Below, one piece after another: positions 53,241 through 61,767 of a stretch of 64,000 bases of DNA (position 1 is the first letter of the stretch; each line of letters opens with the position of its first letter). The notes under the pieces are model-generated. The model was not told the origin of the DNA and made no database searches. It saw only the letters and a list, made by a program, of their open reading frames with translations. The position numbers and the translations under genes are program-made. This DNA comes from Comamonas kerstersii. GTDB taxonomy: Bacteria > Pseudomonadota > Gammaproteobacteria > Burkholderiales > Burkholderiaceae_C. The stretch spans positions 372,001 to 436,000 of the forward strand of contig NZ_VZOT01000002.1 of assembly GCF_008801935.1 (NCBI RefSeq), read 5' to 3'.

Positions 53241-54146
53241 ATGGACGACCTCAAACGCATGGCTATTTTTGCCACCGTGGTGCAGCGCGGTTCCATGACA
53301 GCTGCGGCCAAAGTACTGGGCATGAGTGCATCTGCCGTGAGCCAGCACATCCGCCAGCTCGAGCGTGACAGCGGCGTCACCCTGCTGCACCGCTCCACCC
53401 GGCAGATTGCGCTGACCGATGCAGGCCAGCGCTTTTACACGCAGTGCGCCGTACTCACGGCTGCGGCTACCCGCGCCCGGGCCGAGCTGGCTGCACAGCA
53501 CGACACACCCACAGGCGAGCTACGCCTGTCTGCCCCTGTAGGCTTTGCCCAGCATGCAGCTCCGGCACTCGGCGCCTGGCTGGCACGCTTTCCGGATTTA
53601 CGGCTGCGCCTGCTGCTGGACGATGCGCCAATTGACCTGATTCAGGCTCGTGTTGATCTGGCCCTGCGCTATGGCCCGCTGACCGATTCCAGCTGGGTGG
53701 CACGCAAACTGGGCAGCACCCCGTTCTGGCTGTGTGCGGCACCGCAATGGGTGGCTGCACATGGTGGCCACCTGCCTGAGCACCCGCAGCAGCTGGCCCA
53801 CGCCTACTGGCTGGCACTGGCACACGACGATGCGCATGCCGCGCCCTTGCACTGGACACAGAACAGCACTGGCCTGACGCACGACCTGCAGGTGCAACCG
53901 CAGAGCACCAGCAACCACCAGGCCGCCGTGCTCGCGTTGTGCGAGGCGGGGCTGGGCATCGCCTTGCTGGCAGCCGTGGATGTACGCCCGGCGGTAGAGG
54001 CTGGCCGCCTCGTGCGCCTGCTGCCGGACTGGGACATGGGCCACCTGGACCTCTGGGCGGTCACGCCACAGCGCGATGCGCAGCCGGCCAAGGTGCGCCA
54101 GGCCATCGAAGAACTACAGGCCTATCTGGACAGTCTGCAGGCGTAA
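53241..54146 (+). CDS. LysR-family transcriptional regulator
   Basis: A 301-residue LysR protein. The winged helix is DDLKRMAIFATVVQRGSMTAAAKVLGMSASAVSQHIRQLE, followed by the periplasmic-binding-like effector domain (ELRLSAPVGFAQHAAPAL, VDLALRYGPLTDSSWVARKLG). It belongs to the DhcR/CrgA-like group by its effector-domain sequence. It is divergent from the SDR gene, 104 bases away, and probably controls it and the broken MBL gene. A bidirectional terminator follows. Confidence 0.92.
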   Translation: MDDLKRMAIFATVVQRGSMTAAAKVLGMSASAVSQHIRQLERDSGVTLLHRSTRQIALTDAGQRFYTQCAVLTAAATRARAELAAQHDTPTGELRLSAPVGFAQHAAPALGAWLARFPDLRLRLLLDDAPIDLIQARVDLALRYGPLTDSSWVARKLGSTPFWLCAAPQWVAAHGGHLPEHPQQLAHAYWLALAHDDAHAAPLHWTQNSTGLTHDLQVQPQSTSNHQAAVLALCEAGLGIALLAAVDVRPAVEAGRLVRLLPDWDMGHLDLWAVTPQRDAQPAKVRQAIEELQAYLDSLQA

Positions 54147-54175
54147 AAAAAGCAGATGCACAGGCATCTGCTTTT
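54145..54175. terminator. Terminator after the LysR gene
   Basis: AAGCAGATGC-ACAG-GCATCTGCTT is preceded by A7 and followed by TTCAATT. The stem directly follows the LysR stop codon, whose last A opens the A run. Confidence 0.82.
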
Positions 54176-54184
54176 CAATTGATG

Positions 54185-54270
54185 TAGCTGCCAGCGCTTG
54201 ATATTCATAGATTTCAGATACTTTTCTATCTGAAACCCTTATTTTTCAAGCGCAAGACGCTCCTATTTTT
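54185..54270. repeat. Dispersed palindromic element, copy D
   Basis: The left arm is TAGCTGCCAGCGCTTGAT (54185-54202). A perfect inner stem TTTCAGATA-CTTTTC-TATCTGAAA lies at 54213-54236, and the divergent right arm CAAGCGCAAGACGCTCCTA ends in T5. The TAG stop codon of the PPK2 gene is inside the right arm. Confidence 0.8.
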
Positions 54271-55414
54271 CAGTCTTTAGCTCAGGCTTTTCACCGCGTT
54301 CATAGACAGCGGTAGCGCGGCCCACAATCAGCGCATCGAGCTTGCCCACCTTGTTCATATCACGGTTCTTGTAGGGCAGCTTGTGCAGCACATAGCGCAT
54401 GGCGTTCAGGCGCGCGCGCTTCTTGCAGTCACTCTTGACCACCGTCCAGGGTGCATCGGCCGTGTCGGTTTCAAAGAACATGGCTTCCTTGGCACGGGTG
54501 TAGTCGTCCCACTTGTCCAGCGATGCTTGGTCGATGGGCGAGAGCTTCCACTGCTTGAGCGGATGGCTTTCACGCTCCTTGAAGCGGCGGCGCTGCTCCT
54601 TGCGGCTGACGCTGAACCAAAACTTGATCAAGTGAACGCCGCTTTGCACCAGCATGCGCTCGAACTGCGGCACCTGCTGCATGAACTGCCGGTATTCCTC
54701 ATCCGAGCAAAAGCCCATCACCCGCTCGACGCCCGCACGGTTGTACCAGCTGCGGTCAAACAGCACGATCTCACCCGCCGTGGGCAGGTGCTGCACATAG
54801 CGCTGGAAGTACCACTGACCGCGCTCGATGTCCGAAGGCTTTTCCAGCGCCACCACGCGTGCACCACGGGGGTTCAGATGCTCCATGAAGCGCTTGATGG
54901 TGCCGCCCTTGCCCGCAGCGTCGCGCCCTTCAAAGATGATGACCACGCGCTGGCCGGTTTCCTTGACCCAGGCCTGCAGCTTGAGCAGTTCCACCTGCAG
55001 CTGGAACTTGTCCTTTTCATAGACCGAGCGGCGCAGCAAATTGGCGTAGGGGTAGCCGCCATCCTTCCAGTCCTTGCTCAGTTCATCGTCAGGATTGACC
55101 TTGGCAGCAGGCTGCCCCGTGCCGCCCAGCTTGTTCAGCGCCTTGAGAATGGCTTTGCGGTCTTCAGGGTCGGAGCCATCGAGCAGCGCACGCAGGGCCT
55201 TGGCACGGACCTTGTCGTCGCCAGCACCATCGAGCACGCTCAACGCAGCCTCCACGCGGCGCTTTTGCGCAGCCTGCGTGGCTTTTTCGGTCACGAACTG
55301 CTCGACCGTCTGTGCAGCCTCTGCAGGCTGTGGGCGCGGTGCCGGTGTCTGCTCTACCTGTTCGGCCTGTGCGCGTTGCTTGCGGGATTTGCTGCTGGTG
55401 GGCTTATCAACCAT
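54263..55414 (-). CDS. ppk2: Polyphosphate kinase 2 family protein
   Basis: A 383-residue PPK2-family kinase. About 115 N-terminal residues are charged and helical; the kinase core then carries Walker A FEGRDAAGKGGTIKR, EKPSDIERGQWYFQRYV, the DRSWYNRAGVERVMGF lid segment and WFSVSRKEQRRRFKERESHPLKQWKLSP. It uses polyphosphate to phosphorylate nucleoside mono- or diphosphates (or the reverse). I chose ATG 55414, with AAGGAG. Class I (ADP/GDP-forming NTP) versus other PPK2 classes cannot be settled by eye. The final codons lie in repeat copy D. Confidence 0.92.
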   Translation of the reverse strand: MVDKPTSSKSRKQRAQAEQVEQTPAPRPQPAEAAQTVEQFVTEKATQAAQKRRVEAALSVLDGAGDDKVRAKALRALLDGSDPEDRKAILKALNKLGGTGQPAAKVNPDDELSKDWKDGGYPYANLLRRSVYEKDKFQLQVELLKLQAWVKETGQRVVIIFEGRDAAGKGGTIKRFMEHLNPRGARVVALEKPSDIERGQWYFQRYVQHLPTAGEIVLFDRSWYNRAGVERVMGFCSDEEYRQFMQQVPQFERMLVQSGVHLIKFWFSVSRKEQRRRFKERESHPLKQWKLSPIDQASLDKWDDYTRAKEAMFFETDTADAPWTVVKSDCKKRARLNAMRYVLHKLPYKNRDMNKVGKLDALIVGRATAVYERGEKPELKTEK

Positions 55415-55595
55415 GCGTAAAACTCCTTGTGGCATGCAAGTCTGCTTGCATGCCTGCCGTCAAAAAAATCTGGAAAATATTCAGACGATACCATCGTCCC
55501 AGGCCCTGCGCCACCCCAGTTTGGGCTGATGTGCGATGTTCCTCATCGCCTCTGTTCAGGGCACACTGTGGGCAGTGCTACTACTTCGTACTGTC

Positions 55596-56108
55596 ATGAC
55601 TGCGCATCCGCTCTACGCCACCTTGCTTGCCCTGCTCAGTGTCTGCAGCACAGCCGGTGCCCAGGTGCTGCGCTGCGAAGATGCCCAGGGCCGCGTGACC
55701 TACACCAACACCACCTGCCCGCACGACCAGCGCATGCAGGAAGTGGCGCCACCACTGAGTGCCGAGGAACAGGCCCGGCAGGACGCCCAGTACCAGCAAG
55801 CCCTCGAACGAAAGCGTGAGCAGCAACTGCTACGCGCCGAGCAGGAGGCTGCCCAGCGCAAAGCAGAGGCCGAGCGTGCCGCAGCTGCGGCCGCGAAGCG
55901 GCCACCACAGCCTATCATCGTGCAGGAACCACAAGCGCCACCTGCCAGCCCCGTGTATGTGCCGGTCCCCGTGCCTCAGCGCCCACCCATGCATCGCCCG
56001 GTTCCACCGCCACCCCCCGCACACAAACCCCATCCCGATGGTGCAGGCTACCACTGCAATGTATTTCGCTGCTGGGATGGCAAAGGCAATGTCTGGACCC
56101 GCCCCTGA
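55596..56108 (+). CDS. Exported DUF4124-domain protein
   Basis: A 170-residue protein. The signal peptide (LYATLLALLSVCSTAGAQ) is followed by a short DUF4124-type N-terminal domain (LRCEDAQGRVTYTNTTCP). A charged Glu/Gln/Ala/Arg-rich coiled segment (about 55-105), a Pro/Val-rich stretch and a C-terminal YHCNVFRCWDGKGNVW complete it. I chose ATG 55596; an in-frame ATG at 55536 would put 20 further hydrophobic residues ahead of the signal. The domain is common in Comamonadaceae, and its function is unknown. Confidence 0.8.
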   Translation: MTAHPLYATLLALLSVCSTAGAQVLRCEDAQGRVTYTNTTCPHDQRMQEVAPPLSAEEQARQDAQYQQALERKREQQLLRAEQEAAQRKAEAERAAAAAAKRPPQPIIVQEPQAPPASPVYVPVPVPQRPPMHRPVPPPPPAHKPHPDGAGYHCNVFRCWDGKGNVWTRP

Positions 56109-56142
56109 GTTGCTGAATACTGAGCGGCTGAATACATGGCGG

Positions 56143-57081
56143 CTACGACCTCAGCCCCTGACTGACCGTGGGATAGCGCAGCCGCACCCGCAGCTCCTGC
56201 TTCATGCGTGCATTGCGCAGGCGGCGTGATTCGCTCATAAAGCTCAGCATCACCGGCGGCAGGCTGTGCTGTGCCTGCGCACGCGACACACGCGGCGGCC
56301 GCGGCAGCCCGTACAGGTCAGCAGCCAGATCAAAGTAGTCCCCCATGCGCAGCTCGGTGTCATCACTGGCGTGGTAGGTGCGCTGCGGCTTGCCGCGCCA
56401 CAGTGCAGCGCAGCAGATGCGCGCCAGGTCGTCGGCATGGATGTGGTTGGTGAACACATCGTCTTCATGCTGCAGCACAGGCAAGCCTTTGAGCAGCCGC
56501 GTGCGCGGTGTGCCGCCTTCGCGGTCGGGTGCATAAATGCCCGGAATGCGCAGCACGCTCACCCGCGCACCGCTGCGCTGCCCCCAGGCACGCAGCTGCT
56601 GCTCGGCATCTACGCGGCGGCGGGCGCGGTCTGTGGCAGGCTGTACCGGGCGGCCTTCCTCTACCCATGCACCGTGGCAGTTGCCATACACACCGGTGGT
56701 GGAGCCATAGACCAGCGTCCGAGGCGCTCGCCCGCGCCCGAGCGCACGCACCAGGTTGCGCGTGCGGCTGTCCTGCACTCCCGCCCCCGGGGGCGGTGCC
56801 AGATGCACCACATGCTGCGCCACGCCACACAGGCGGCGCAGGCTGCGCACATCGTCCAGATTGCCCAGCAAGGGCGTAATGCCCAGCGCGCGCAGCTGCG
56901 GCAGTTTGTCCGCCGATGACGTCAGCGCCAGCACCCGTGGGCCATGGCTTTGGCTGCGGCCAGACTGGGCCTGCAGATCACGCGCCAGACGCTGGCCCAC
57001 ATCCCCGCAACCCACAATGAGTACGCGAGGACGGCGAAAACGCGCAGGCAAAGCGCGCCGAGGGAATTGGTTTGCAGGCAA
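56143..57081 (-). CDS. NAD-dependent epimerase/dehydratase-like SDR (YeeZ-like)
   Basis: A 312-residue extended SDR. The N-terminal VLIVGCGDVGQRLARDLQ glycine motif is followed by VLALTSSADKLPQLRALGITPLLGNLDD. The YGSTTGVYGNCHGAWVEE segment carries the Tyr of the catalytic motif, and NHIHADDLARICCAAL is present. The start is uncertain: the frame begins with TTG at 57081, no good ribosome site is seen, and TTG codons a little downstream are alternatives. It is divergent from the ferredoxin-type oxidoreductase. The substrate is unknown. Confidence 0.82.
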   Translation of the reverse strand: MPANQFPRRALPARFRRPRVLIVGCGDVGQRLARDLQAQSGRSQSHGPRVLALTSSADKLPQLRALGITPLLGNLDDVRSLRRLCGVAQHVVHLAPPPGAGVQDSRTRNLVRALGRGRAPRTLVYGSTTGVYGNCHGAWVEEGRPVQPATDRARRRVDAEQQLRAWGQRSGARVSVLRIPGIYAPDREGGTPRTRLLKGLPVLQHEDDVFTNHIHADDLARICCAALWRGKPQRTYHASDDTELRMGDYFDLAADLYGLPRPPRVSRAQAQHSLPPVMLSFMSESRRLRNARMKQELRVRLRYPTVSQGLRS

Positions 57082-57205
57082 AATTCAGGAATCCCAATTT
57101 CATGCACCGGGCCGCCGCAGCGGCCCATTGCCATTTGGGGGCCAAGCATTTCACGCTCCCCCTGCGGCAAGTGCAGACCAAGAAACTGCCAAGGATAGCC
57201 AGAAT

Positions 57206-58243
57206 ATGAACGCCTCCACCTTTCAGATCACCGTTGAGCCCAGTGGCCGCCAGTTTTCTGCCTCCGGCCAAGAAACCATTCTGGCGGCTGCCATTCACGC
57301 CGGTGTAGGCCTGCCCTATGGCTGCAAAGACGGTGCCTGCGGTTCCTGCAAATGCAAAAAGCTCAGCGGCGAAGTGACGCATGAGGCTTACTCCGAGAAC
57401 GCACTCAGCGAGGCGGAACTGGCCGCTGGCCTGATCCTGACCTGCCGCGCCACCGCCACCAGCGACGTGGTGCTGGAGTCGCGCCAGGTGACTGGCGCCA
57501 ACGCCTTCCCCATCAAGAAAATGCCTGTGCGCGTGAATGCGCTGGAAAAACTCTCGCACGACGTCATGCGCGTGCAGCTGCAGCTGCCTGCCCATACGGC
57601 TTTCCAGTTCCACGCTGGCCAGTATCTGGAGTTCATCCTGCGCGATGGTTCACGCCGCGCCTACTCCATGGCGACGCCCCCCCATGTGGCGGCGAACACC
57701 CCCGCCATTGAGCTGCACATTCGCCACATGCCCGGCGGCAAGTTCACCGACCATGTGTTCGGTGCCATGAAGGAAAAGGAAATCCTGCGTGCCGAAGGCC
57801 CGTTTGGCAGCTTCTTCCTGCGCGAAGACTCGGACAAGCCCATGGTCTTCCTGGCCTCAGGCACAGGCTTTGCCCCCATCAAGGCACTGCTGGAGCACAT
57901 GCAGCACAAGGTCATGACCCGCCCCGTCAGCCTGTACTGGGGTGGCCGCCGCCCTGAAGACCTGTACATGGATGCCTGGCTCAAGGAGCTGAGCACTTCC
58001 ATGCCCAACCTGAGCTATGTGCCCGTGATCTCTGACGCCCTGCCCGAAGACCATTGGAGCGGTCGCACCGGCTATGTGCACCAGGCCGTGCTCGACGACT
58101 TTGCTGATCTTTCCGGCCACGAGGTCTATGCCTGCGGCGCCCCTGTCGTGGTGGACGCCGCACGCAGCAGCTACACCAGCCAGCGCGGCCTGCCTGAGGA
58201 ATGCTTCTTTGCCGATGCCTTCACCAGCGAAGCTGATAAGTAA
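57206..58243 (+). CDS. 2Fe-2S ferredoxin/FAD/NAD(P) oxidoreductase (AscD/CDP-glucoseen reductase-like)
   Basis: A 345-residue three-domain electron-transfer protein. The N-terminal plant-type ferredoxin has the cluster motif CKDGACGSCKCKK (Cys 41-ish onward) and a later Cys in LILTC. The FAD domain has RAYSMATPP, and the NAD(P) domain has MVFLASGTGFAPIKALLEHM and ends EECFFADAF. This layout is shared by CDP-6-deoxy-delta-3,4-glucoseen reductase and by aromatic oxygenase reductases. No oxygenase or deoxysugar genes are adjacent, so it is probably a general housekeeping reductase, as often found singly in betaproteobacteria. Confidence 0.92.
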   Translation: MNASTFQITVEPSGRQFSASGQETILAAAIHAGVGLPYGCKDGACGSCKCKKLSGEVTHEAYSENALSEAELAAGLILTCRATATSDVVLESRQVTGANAFPIKKMPVRVNALEKLSHDVMRVQLQLPAHTAFQFHAGQYLEFILRDGSRRAYSMATPPHVAANTPAIELHIRHMPGGKFTDHVFGAMKEKEILRAEGPFGSFFLREDSDKPMVFLASGTGFAPIKALLEHMQHKVMTRPVSLYWGGRRPEDLYMDAWLKELSTSMPNLSYVPVISDALPEDHWSGRTGYVHQAVLDDFADLSGHEVYACGAPVVVDAARSSYTSQRGLPEECFFADAFTSEADK

Positions 58244-58265
58244 GAACTCACACCCACCAGAAATC

Positions 58266-58292
58266 AACAAGGCCACAGTAGTGGCCTTTTTC
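58266..58292 (+). terminator. Terminator after the oxidoreductase gene
   Basis: AAGGCCAC-AGTA-GTGGCCTT is followed by TTTC. Confidence 0.8.
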
Positions 58293-58490
58293 ATGTGCCC
58301 ATGTAAAGCAGCCAGGAAACATTTGCTTTCATTCCCGCACGCACCACTGCAGTATTGCTTTGCGCTAGATCGCACAAAAATTGTGTAAATACACCAATCA
58401 TCGAATGAGACCAGCATAGAAAGCAAAAATACATCAATAAAAATTCAAAACAAGGAAGGACTAAACGCCTGTGCGCAAGAATCCTGCACA

Positions 58491-59468
58491 ATGTCCTACA
58501 TGAATCGTCGAAACATCCTGCTGTCCTCCGTGGCGCTTGCCGCTGCCATGGTTTCTCCAATGGCACTGGCTGAACAGCCTATTCATCTGATCGTGCCTTA
58601 TGCGCCCGGTGGTCCTCTGGATGTCACTGCACGCATGCTGGCTGAACGCGTGCGCCCTACGCTGGGCACCGTGATTGTGGAAAACAAGCCCGGCGCGGGC
58701 GGCAATATTGGTGTGGACGCCATTGCCAAGTCCAAGCCTGATGGCAAAACCATTGGTCTGGCTGCTGTCGCCACCAATGCCATCAACCCCTGGCTGTACA
58801 AGAAACTGCCTTTTGACCCTGCCAAGGACTTCGTCGGCATCACACAGATGGTGACCGTGCCTAACGTGCTGGTTGTCAATGCAGCCAAGGCACAAAAGCT
58901 TGGCATCAACTCCGTCGATGATCTGGTGGCCTACGCCAAAGCCAACCCAGGCAAGCTCAGCTACGGCAGCGGCGGCAACGGCAGTGCGGGCCATCTGGCG
59001 GGCGAGATGCTCAAGCAGGGTCTGGACATTGACGTCGTGCACATCCCCTACCGCGGTGCAAGCCCTGCACAGCTGGCCCTGCTCGCTGGTGAGGTAGACT
59101 TCAACATCGACAACCTGGCCGCTGCCTCTGCCAACATTCAGTCCGGCAAGCTCAAGGCGCTGGCTGTGACCACCGCCAATGAAAGCAAGCTGCTGCCCGG
59201 CATCCCTCCGCTGTCCAACACCCTCAAGGGTTTTGCCATCGACACCTGGTGGGGTCTGATTGCACCTGCTGGCACGCCTGCCGAGGTGATTGAAACCCTG
59301 AACAAGGCTTTCACCGAAGCCCTCAAGGACCCAGAAACCCAGAAGCGTTTTGCCTCGCTGATGGCAGAACCTGCGCCCAGCTCGGTCCAGCAGTTCAACG
59401 ACTTCATGGCCGCAGAGCGCACCAAGTACGAGCCCATCGTCAAGGCCTCTGGCGCCAGCGTGGATTAA
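58491..59468 (+). CDS. Bug-family periplasmic solute-binding protein
   Basis: A 325-residue tripartite tricarboxylate transporter (TctC/Bug) binding protein. The signal peptide (MNRRNILLSSVALAAAMVSPMALA) is followed by the family segments IHLIVPYAPGGPLDVTARMLAE, VENKPGAGGNIGVDAIAKSKPDG and GVAS-like YGSGGNGSAGHLAGEM. Bug proteins are hugely expanded in Bordetella and Comamonas relatives, usually without adjacent permeases, as here. The ligand is probably a carboxylate, unknown. ATG 58500 is an alternative start three codons later. Confidence 0.93.
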   Translation: MSYMNRRNILLSSVALAAAMVSPMALAEQPIHLIVPYAPGGPLDVTARMLAERVRPTLGTVIVENKPGAGGNIGVDAIAKSKPDGKTIGLAAVATNAINPWLYKKLPFDPAKDFVGITQMVTVPNVLVVNAAKAQKLGINSVDDLVAYAKANPGKLSYGSGGNGSAGHLAGEMLKQGLDIDVVHIPYRGASPAQLALLAGEVDFNIDNLAAASANIQSGKLKALAVTTANESKLLPGIPPLSNTLKGFAIDTWWGLIAPAGTPAEVIETLNKAFTEALKDPETQKRFASLMAEPAPSSVQQFNDFMAAERTKYEPIVKASGASVD

Positions 59469-59493
59469 TCCTCGCCCACACGCATGCACATTC

Positions 59494-59516
59494 AGGCACC
59501 TTCGGGTGCCTTTTTT
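59494..59516 (+). terminator. Terminator after the Bug gene
   Basis: AGGCACC-TTCG-GGTGCCT is followed by T5, about 25 bases past the stop. Confidence 0.88.
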
Positions 59517-59691
59517 GCGCCCCTGCTGCGCAAATATCACAGCAATACACCCCAGCACCTGAAAGCCATTACGCGAACAGCCCAGTAATAACCTGAGGCC
59601 AGACACACTTTTGCAGTCTGCGTTACAAAGTGCCACGACAAAAGCAACTGCCTGCGATGCAGTTTTTAACGACGTTAGGGAGGAGACGCCC

Positions 59692-60297
59692 ATGCGAAAA
59701 ATCCGTTATGGCTATCAGCTGCACATCCAGCTGTGTGCCACCAAACCTGCCGTGTGGCGACGCTTACTCGTCGCCGAAACCACCACTCTGGCACAGCTGC
59801 ACCAGATCATCCAGGCCGCCATGGGCTGGGAAAACCGGCATCTGTACATGTTTGAAATTGCGGGACAGCGCTACGGCATCCCCGATGCAGACTGGCCCGA
59901 TGACCCGACCATGGATGCGCACCGCTACACCATCGGCCAGCTGCTGAGGCACCAGGCACTGAGCATTCGCTACCTCTACGACTTTGGTGACGAATGGCTG
60001 CACCGCATCAAGATGGAAGCCTGTGTACCTCTGGGTGACAGCACACAGGCACATGAACACCCCCTCCCCCAATGCCTGGCCGGGCGCAATGCCTGCCCCC
60101 CCGAAGACTGCGGCGGCCCCATCGGTTTTACTGAACTGATTCAAGCCCCAGCAGACGACGATCCCCCCCCTCACGCCAGCACTTTCACCCCCAGACACTT
60201 TGACCTGCATGCCGCGCAGCAGCGCGTCAAGGCCTTGCAGCCAGAGCAGCCACGGCGATCATCTGCCAAGCCCCGCCCCGTATTGCTGGCAGCCTGA
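59692..60297 (+). CDS. pRiA4b ORF-3-like family protein
   Basis: A 201-residue soluble protein. Its N-terminal ~140 residues match the pRiA4b ORF-3/IS1096-TnpR-like family: YQLHIQLCATKPAVWRRLLV, LAQLHQIIQAAMGWENRHLYMFEI, YLYDFGDEWLHRI and CLAGRNACPPEDCGGPIGF. The C-terminal tail is Pro/Gln/Arg-rich. Family members were first seen on plasmids and IS passengers, but no transposase is adjacent here. ATG 59692 has GGAGGAG upstream and was preferred to an earlier in-frame start. The molecular function is unknown. Confidence 0.88.
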   Translation: MRKIRYGYQLHIQLCATKPAVWRRLLVAETTTLAQLHQIIQAAMGWENRHLYMFEIAGQRYGIPDADWPDDPTMDAHRYTIGQLLRHQALSIRYLYDFGDEWLHRIKMEACVPLGDSTQAHEHPLPQCLAGRNACPPEDCGGPIGFTELIQAPADDDPPPHASTFTPRHFDLHAAQQRVKALQPEQPRRSSAKPRPVLLAA

Positions 60298-60619
60298 AAA
60301 CTTCAAATAAATGAGCACTCAGCGCTTGATTTGCAAGATTTTTGCTTTTAAAACATAGCGATTTTCTTGAGAATCAAGCGCAAGATGCTCATTTATTGAG
60401 AGTATTCAAACCACGCCTCCGCAGCCATGTGCTGCTGGTTTTGATCGTTATCAGGTGTCAACGCAAAATCACCTTGATAGCTGTATGCAATTTCCAAATT
60501 TCACAAAAGTCTGAAGTTTCAAGCTCACAATATCGTCGACTGGACAGTTAGACCTATTCCAAGCTTGAAGCTGCCCGGCATTTCTTACTTCGCAAAGATT
60601 CATTCGGAAGGATTGCGCT
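60298..60619. other. Intergenic region before azurin
   Basis: Apart from repeat copy E, this 320-base stretch is AT-rich and without ORFs. The part from 60400 to 60619 should hold the azurin promoter; no specific operator is recognised. Confidence 0.4.
60311..60392. repeat. Dispersed palindromic element, copy E
   Basis: ATGAGCACTCAGCGCTTGAT (60311-60330) and ATCAAGCGCAAGATGCTCAT (60373-60392) are inverted repeats with 15-16 of 20 positions pairing. The AT-rich centre includes short inner repeats. It starts 13 bases after the stop of the preceding gene. Confidence 0.75.
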
Positions 60620-61075
60620 ATGAAAAAAACTCTGACGACTCTCGCTCTGTTGGCTGCCGGTGGCATTGCTGCTCCTGCAATGGCTGCTGACTGCGCTATC
60701 ACCGTTGAAGGCAACGACCAGATGCAATTCAATGTGAAGAACATTGAAGTGCCCAAGTCCTGCAAGACCTACACCATCACGCTGAACCACGTCGGCAAGA
60801 TGCCCAAGTCCTCCATGGGCCACAACATTGTGCTGACCGCTACCGCCGACGCTACTGCTGTTGCTGCTGACGGCATGAAGGCTGGCGCTGCTGCTGACTA
60901 TGTGAAGGCAGGCGACACCCGCGTGCTGGCTCACACCAAGGTGATCGGTGGCGGTGAAAGCACTTCCGTGACCTTTGACGTGTCCAAACTCAAGGCTGGC
61001 ACTGACTACACCTACTTCTGCTCCTTCCCCGGCCACTCCTTCATCATGAAGGGCAGCCTGAAGCTGGGCGCTTAA
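60620..61075 (+). CDS. azu: Azurin
   Basis: A 151-residue periplasmic type 1 copper protein. The signal peptide ends APAMA, giving a mature start ADCAIT. In mature numbering all ligands match Pseudomonas azurin: Gly45, His46, Cys112, His117 and Met121, with the Cys3-Cys26 disulphide. Segments GNDQMQF, MGHNIVL and [13 protein letters not shown] are diagnostic. It carries electrons in denitrification-type or oxidative-stress respiration. GGAAGG precedes the ATG. It is monocistronic with its own terminator. Confidence 0.97.
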   Translation: MKKTLTTLALLAAGGIAAPAMAADCAITVEGNDQMQFNVKNIEVPKSCKTYTITLNHVGKMPKSSMGHNIVLTATADATAVAADGMKAGAAADYVKAGDTRVLAHTKVIGGGESTSVTFDVSKLKAGTDYTYFCSFPGHSFIMKGSLKLGA

Positions 61076-61115
61076 ATCCTCCCCTGAAATGCCGCTGCAT
61101 GCGGCTTTCACCCCT

Positions 61116-61146
61116 GAGCCCCGAGCCTTGCGCCGGGGCTTTTTTT
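61116..61146 (+). terminator. Terminator after azurin
   Basis: AGCCCCG and CGGGGCT pair and are followed by T6. A small GCCGC-TGCAT-GCGGC hairpin lies just upstream. Confidence 0.85.
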
Positions 61147-61236
61147 GCGGGCCTGATCGCCATACCCTACGACTCTCAGGCATTTGCCAGAGCACGCAAA
61201 ATGCACCTTTTTTGATAGCAAGAAACTCACAGCATC

Positions 61237-61590
61237 ATGAGTCAGCAAAGCTTTGAAGTTGCATTTTTCACCATTGGTGAACTCGAAGGTCTGAGCGGTG
61301 ACGAAGTCACCCGTACAGCCCATATCGACATCCCCGCTGAATGCCTGCAGGTGGCAGCCTCCTTGCAGTCGGCACGCCAGTGGCTCAACGAGCAGCACAG
61401 CGACATCGACATGGAATGTGCGGCCGAGCTGCCCCTGCGTGGCTACTTCTCGTTCAAGTCTGAACAGGGCAGCGAAGGCTTTAACGCAGAAAGCGCCCAG
61501 CTCGTAGCACTGGACGAAGGCTTTGTCGTGCGCGCCGCTCTGGACAACGGCGTGTGCGTGGAAAGCGATCTGCTGGCCCTGGCCATCTGA
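61237..61590 (+). CDS. Hypothetical protein, acidic
   Basis: A 117-residue acidic soluble protein, without signal peptide or membrane segment. It begins MSQQSFEVAFFTIGELEGL and has several short beta-prone stretches. I recognise no family. It is monocistronic, followed by a terminator. Codon use looks ordinary for the neighbourhood, so it is probably real. Confidence 0.72.
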   Translation: MSQQSFEVAFFTIGELEGLSGDEVTRTAHIDIPAECLQVAASLQSARQWLNEQHSDIDMECAAELPLRGYFSFKSEQGSEGFNAESAQLVALDEGFVVRAALDNGVCVESDLLALAI

Positions 61591-61640
61591 TTGCCGCGCC
61601 TGAGGACGGGTCCTGAGCCGGTTCCTCCACATCAGCAAAC

Positions 61641-61664
61641 AGCCCACATCACGTGGGCTTTTTT
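61641..61664 (+). terminator. Terminator after the hypothetical gene
   Basis: AGCCCAC-ATCAC-GTGGGCT is followed by T5. Confidence 0.85.
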
Positions 61665-61767
61665 GATGGCCAGTCCCTCTGATACAGTCCATGCATCATG
61701 GACTGACAGAGGCGCTGGCCGTGATCTGGCCTGCCCGCCTCCAGCAACTTTTCCCCATGGGGCTGCC

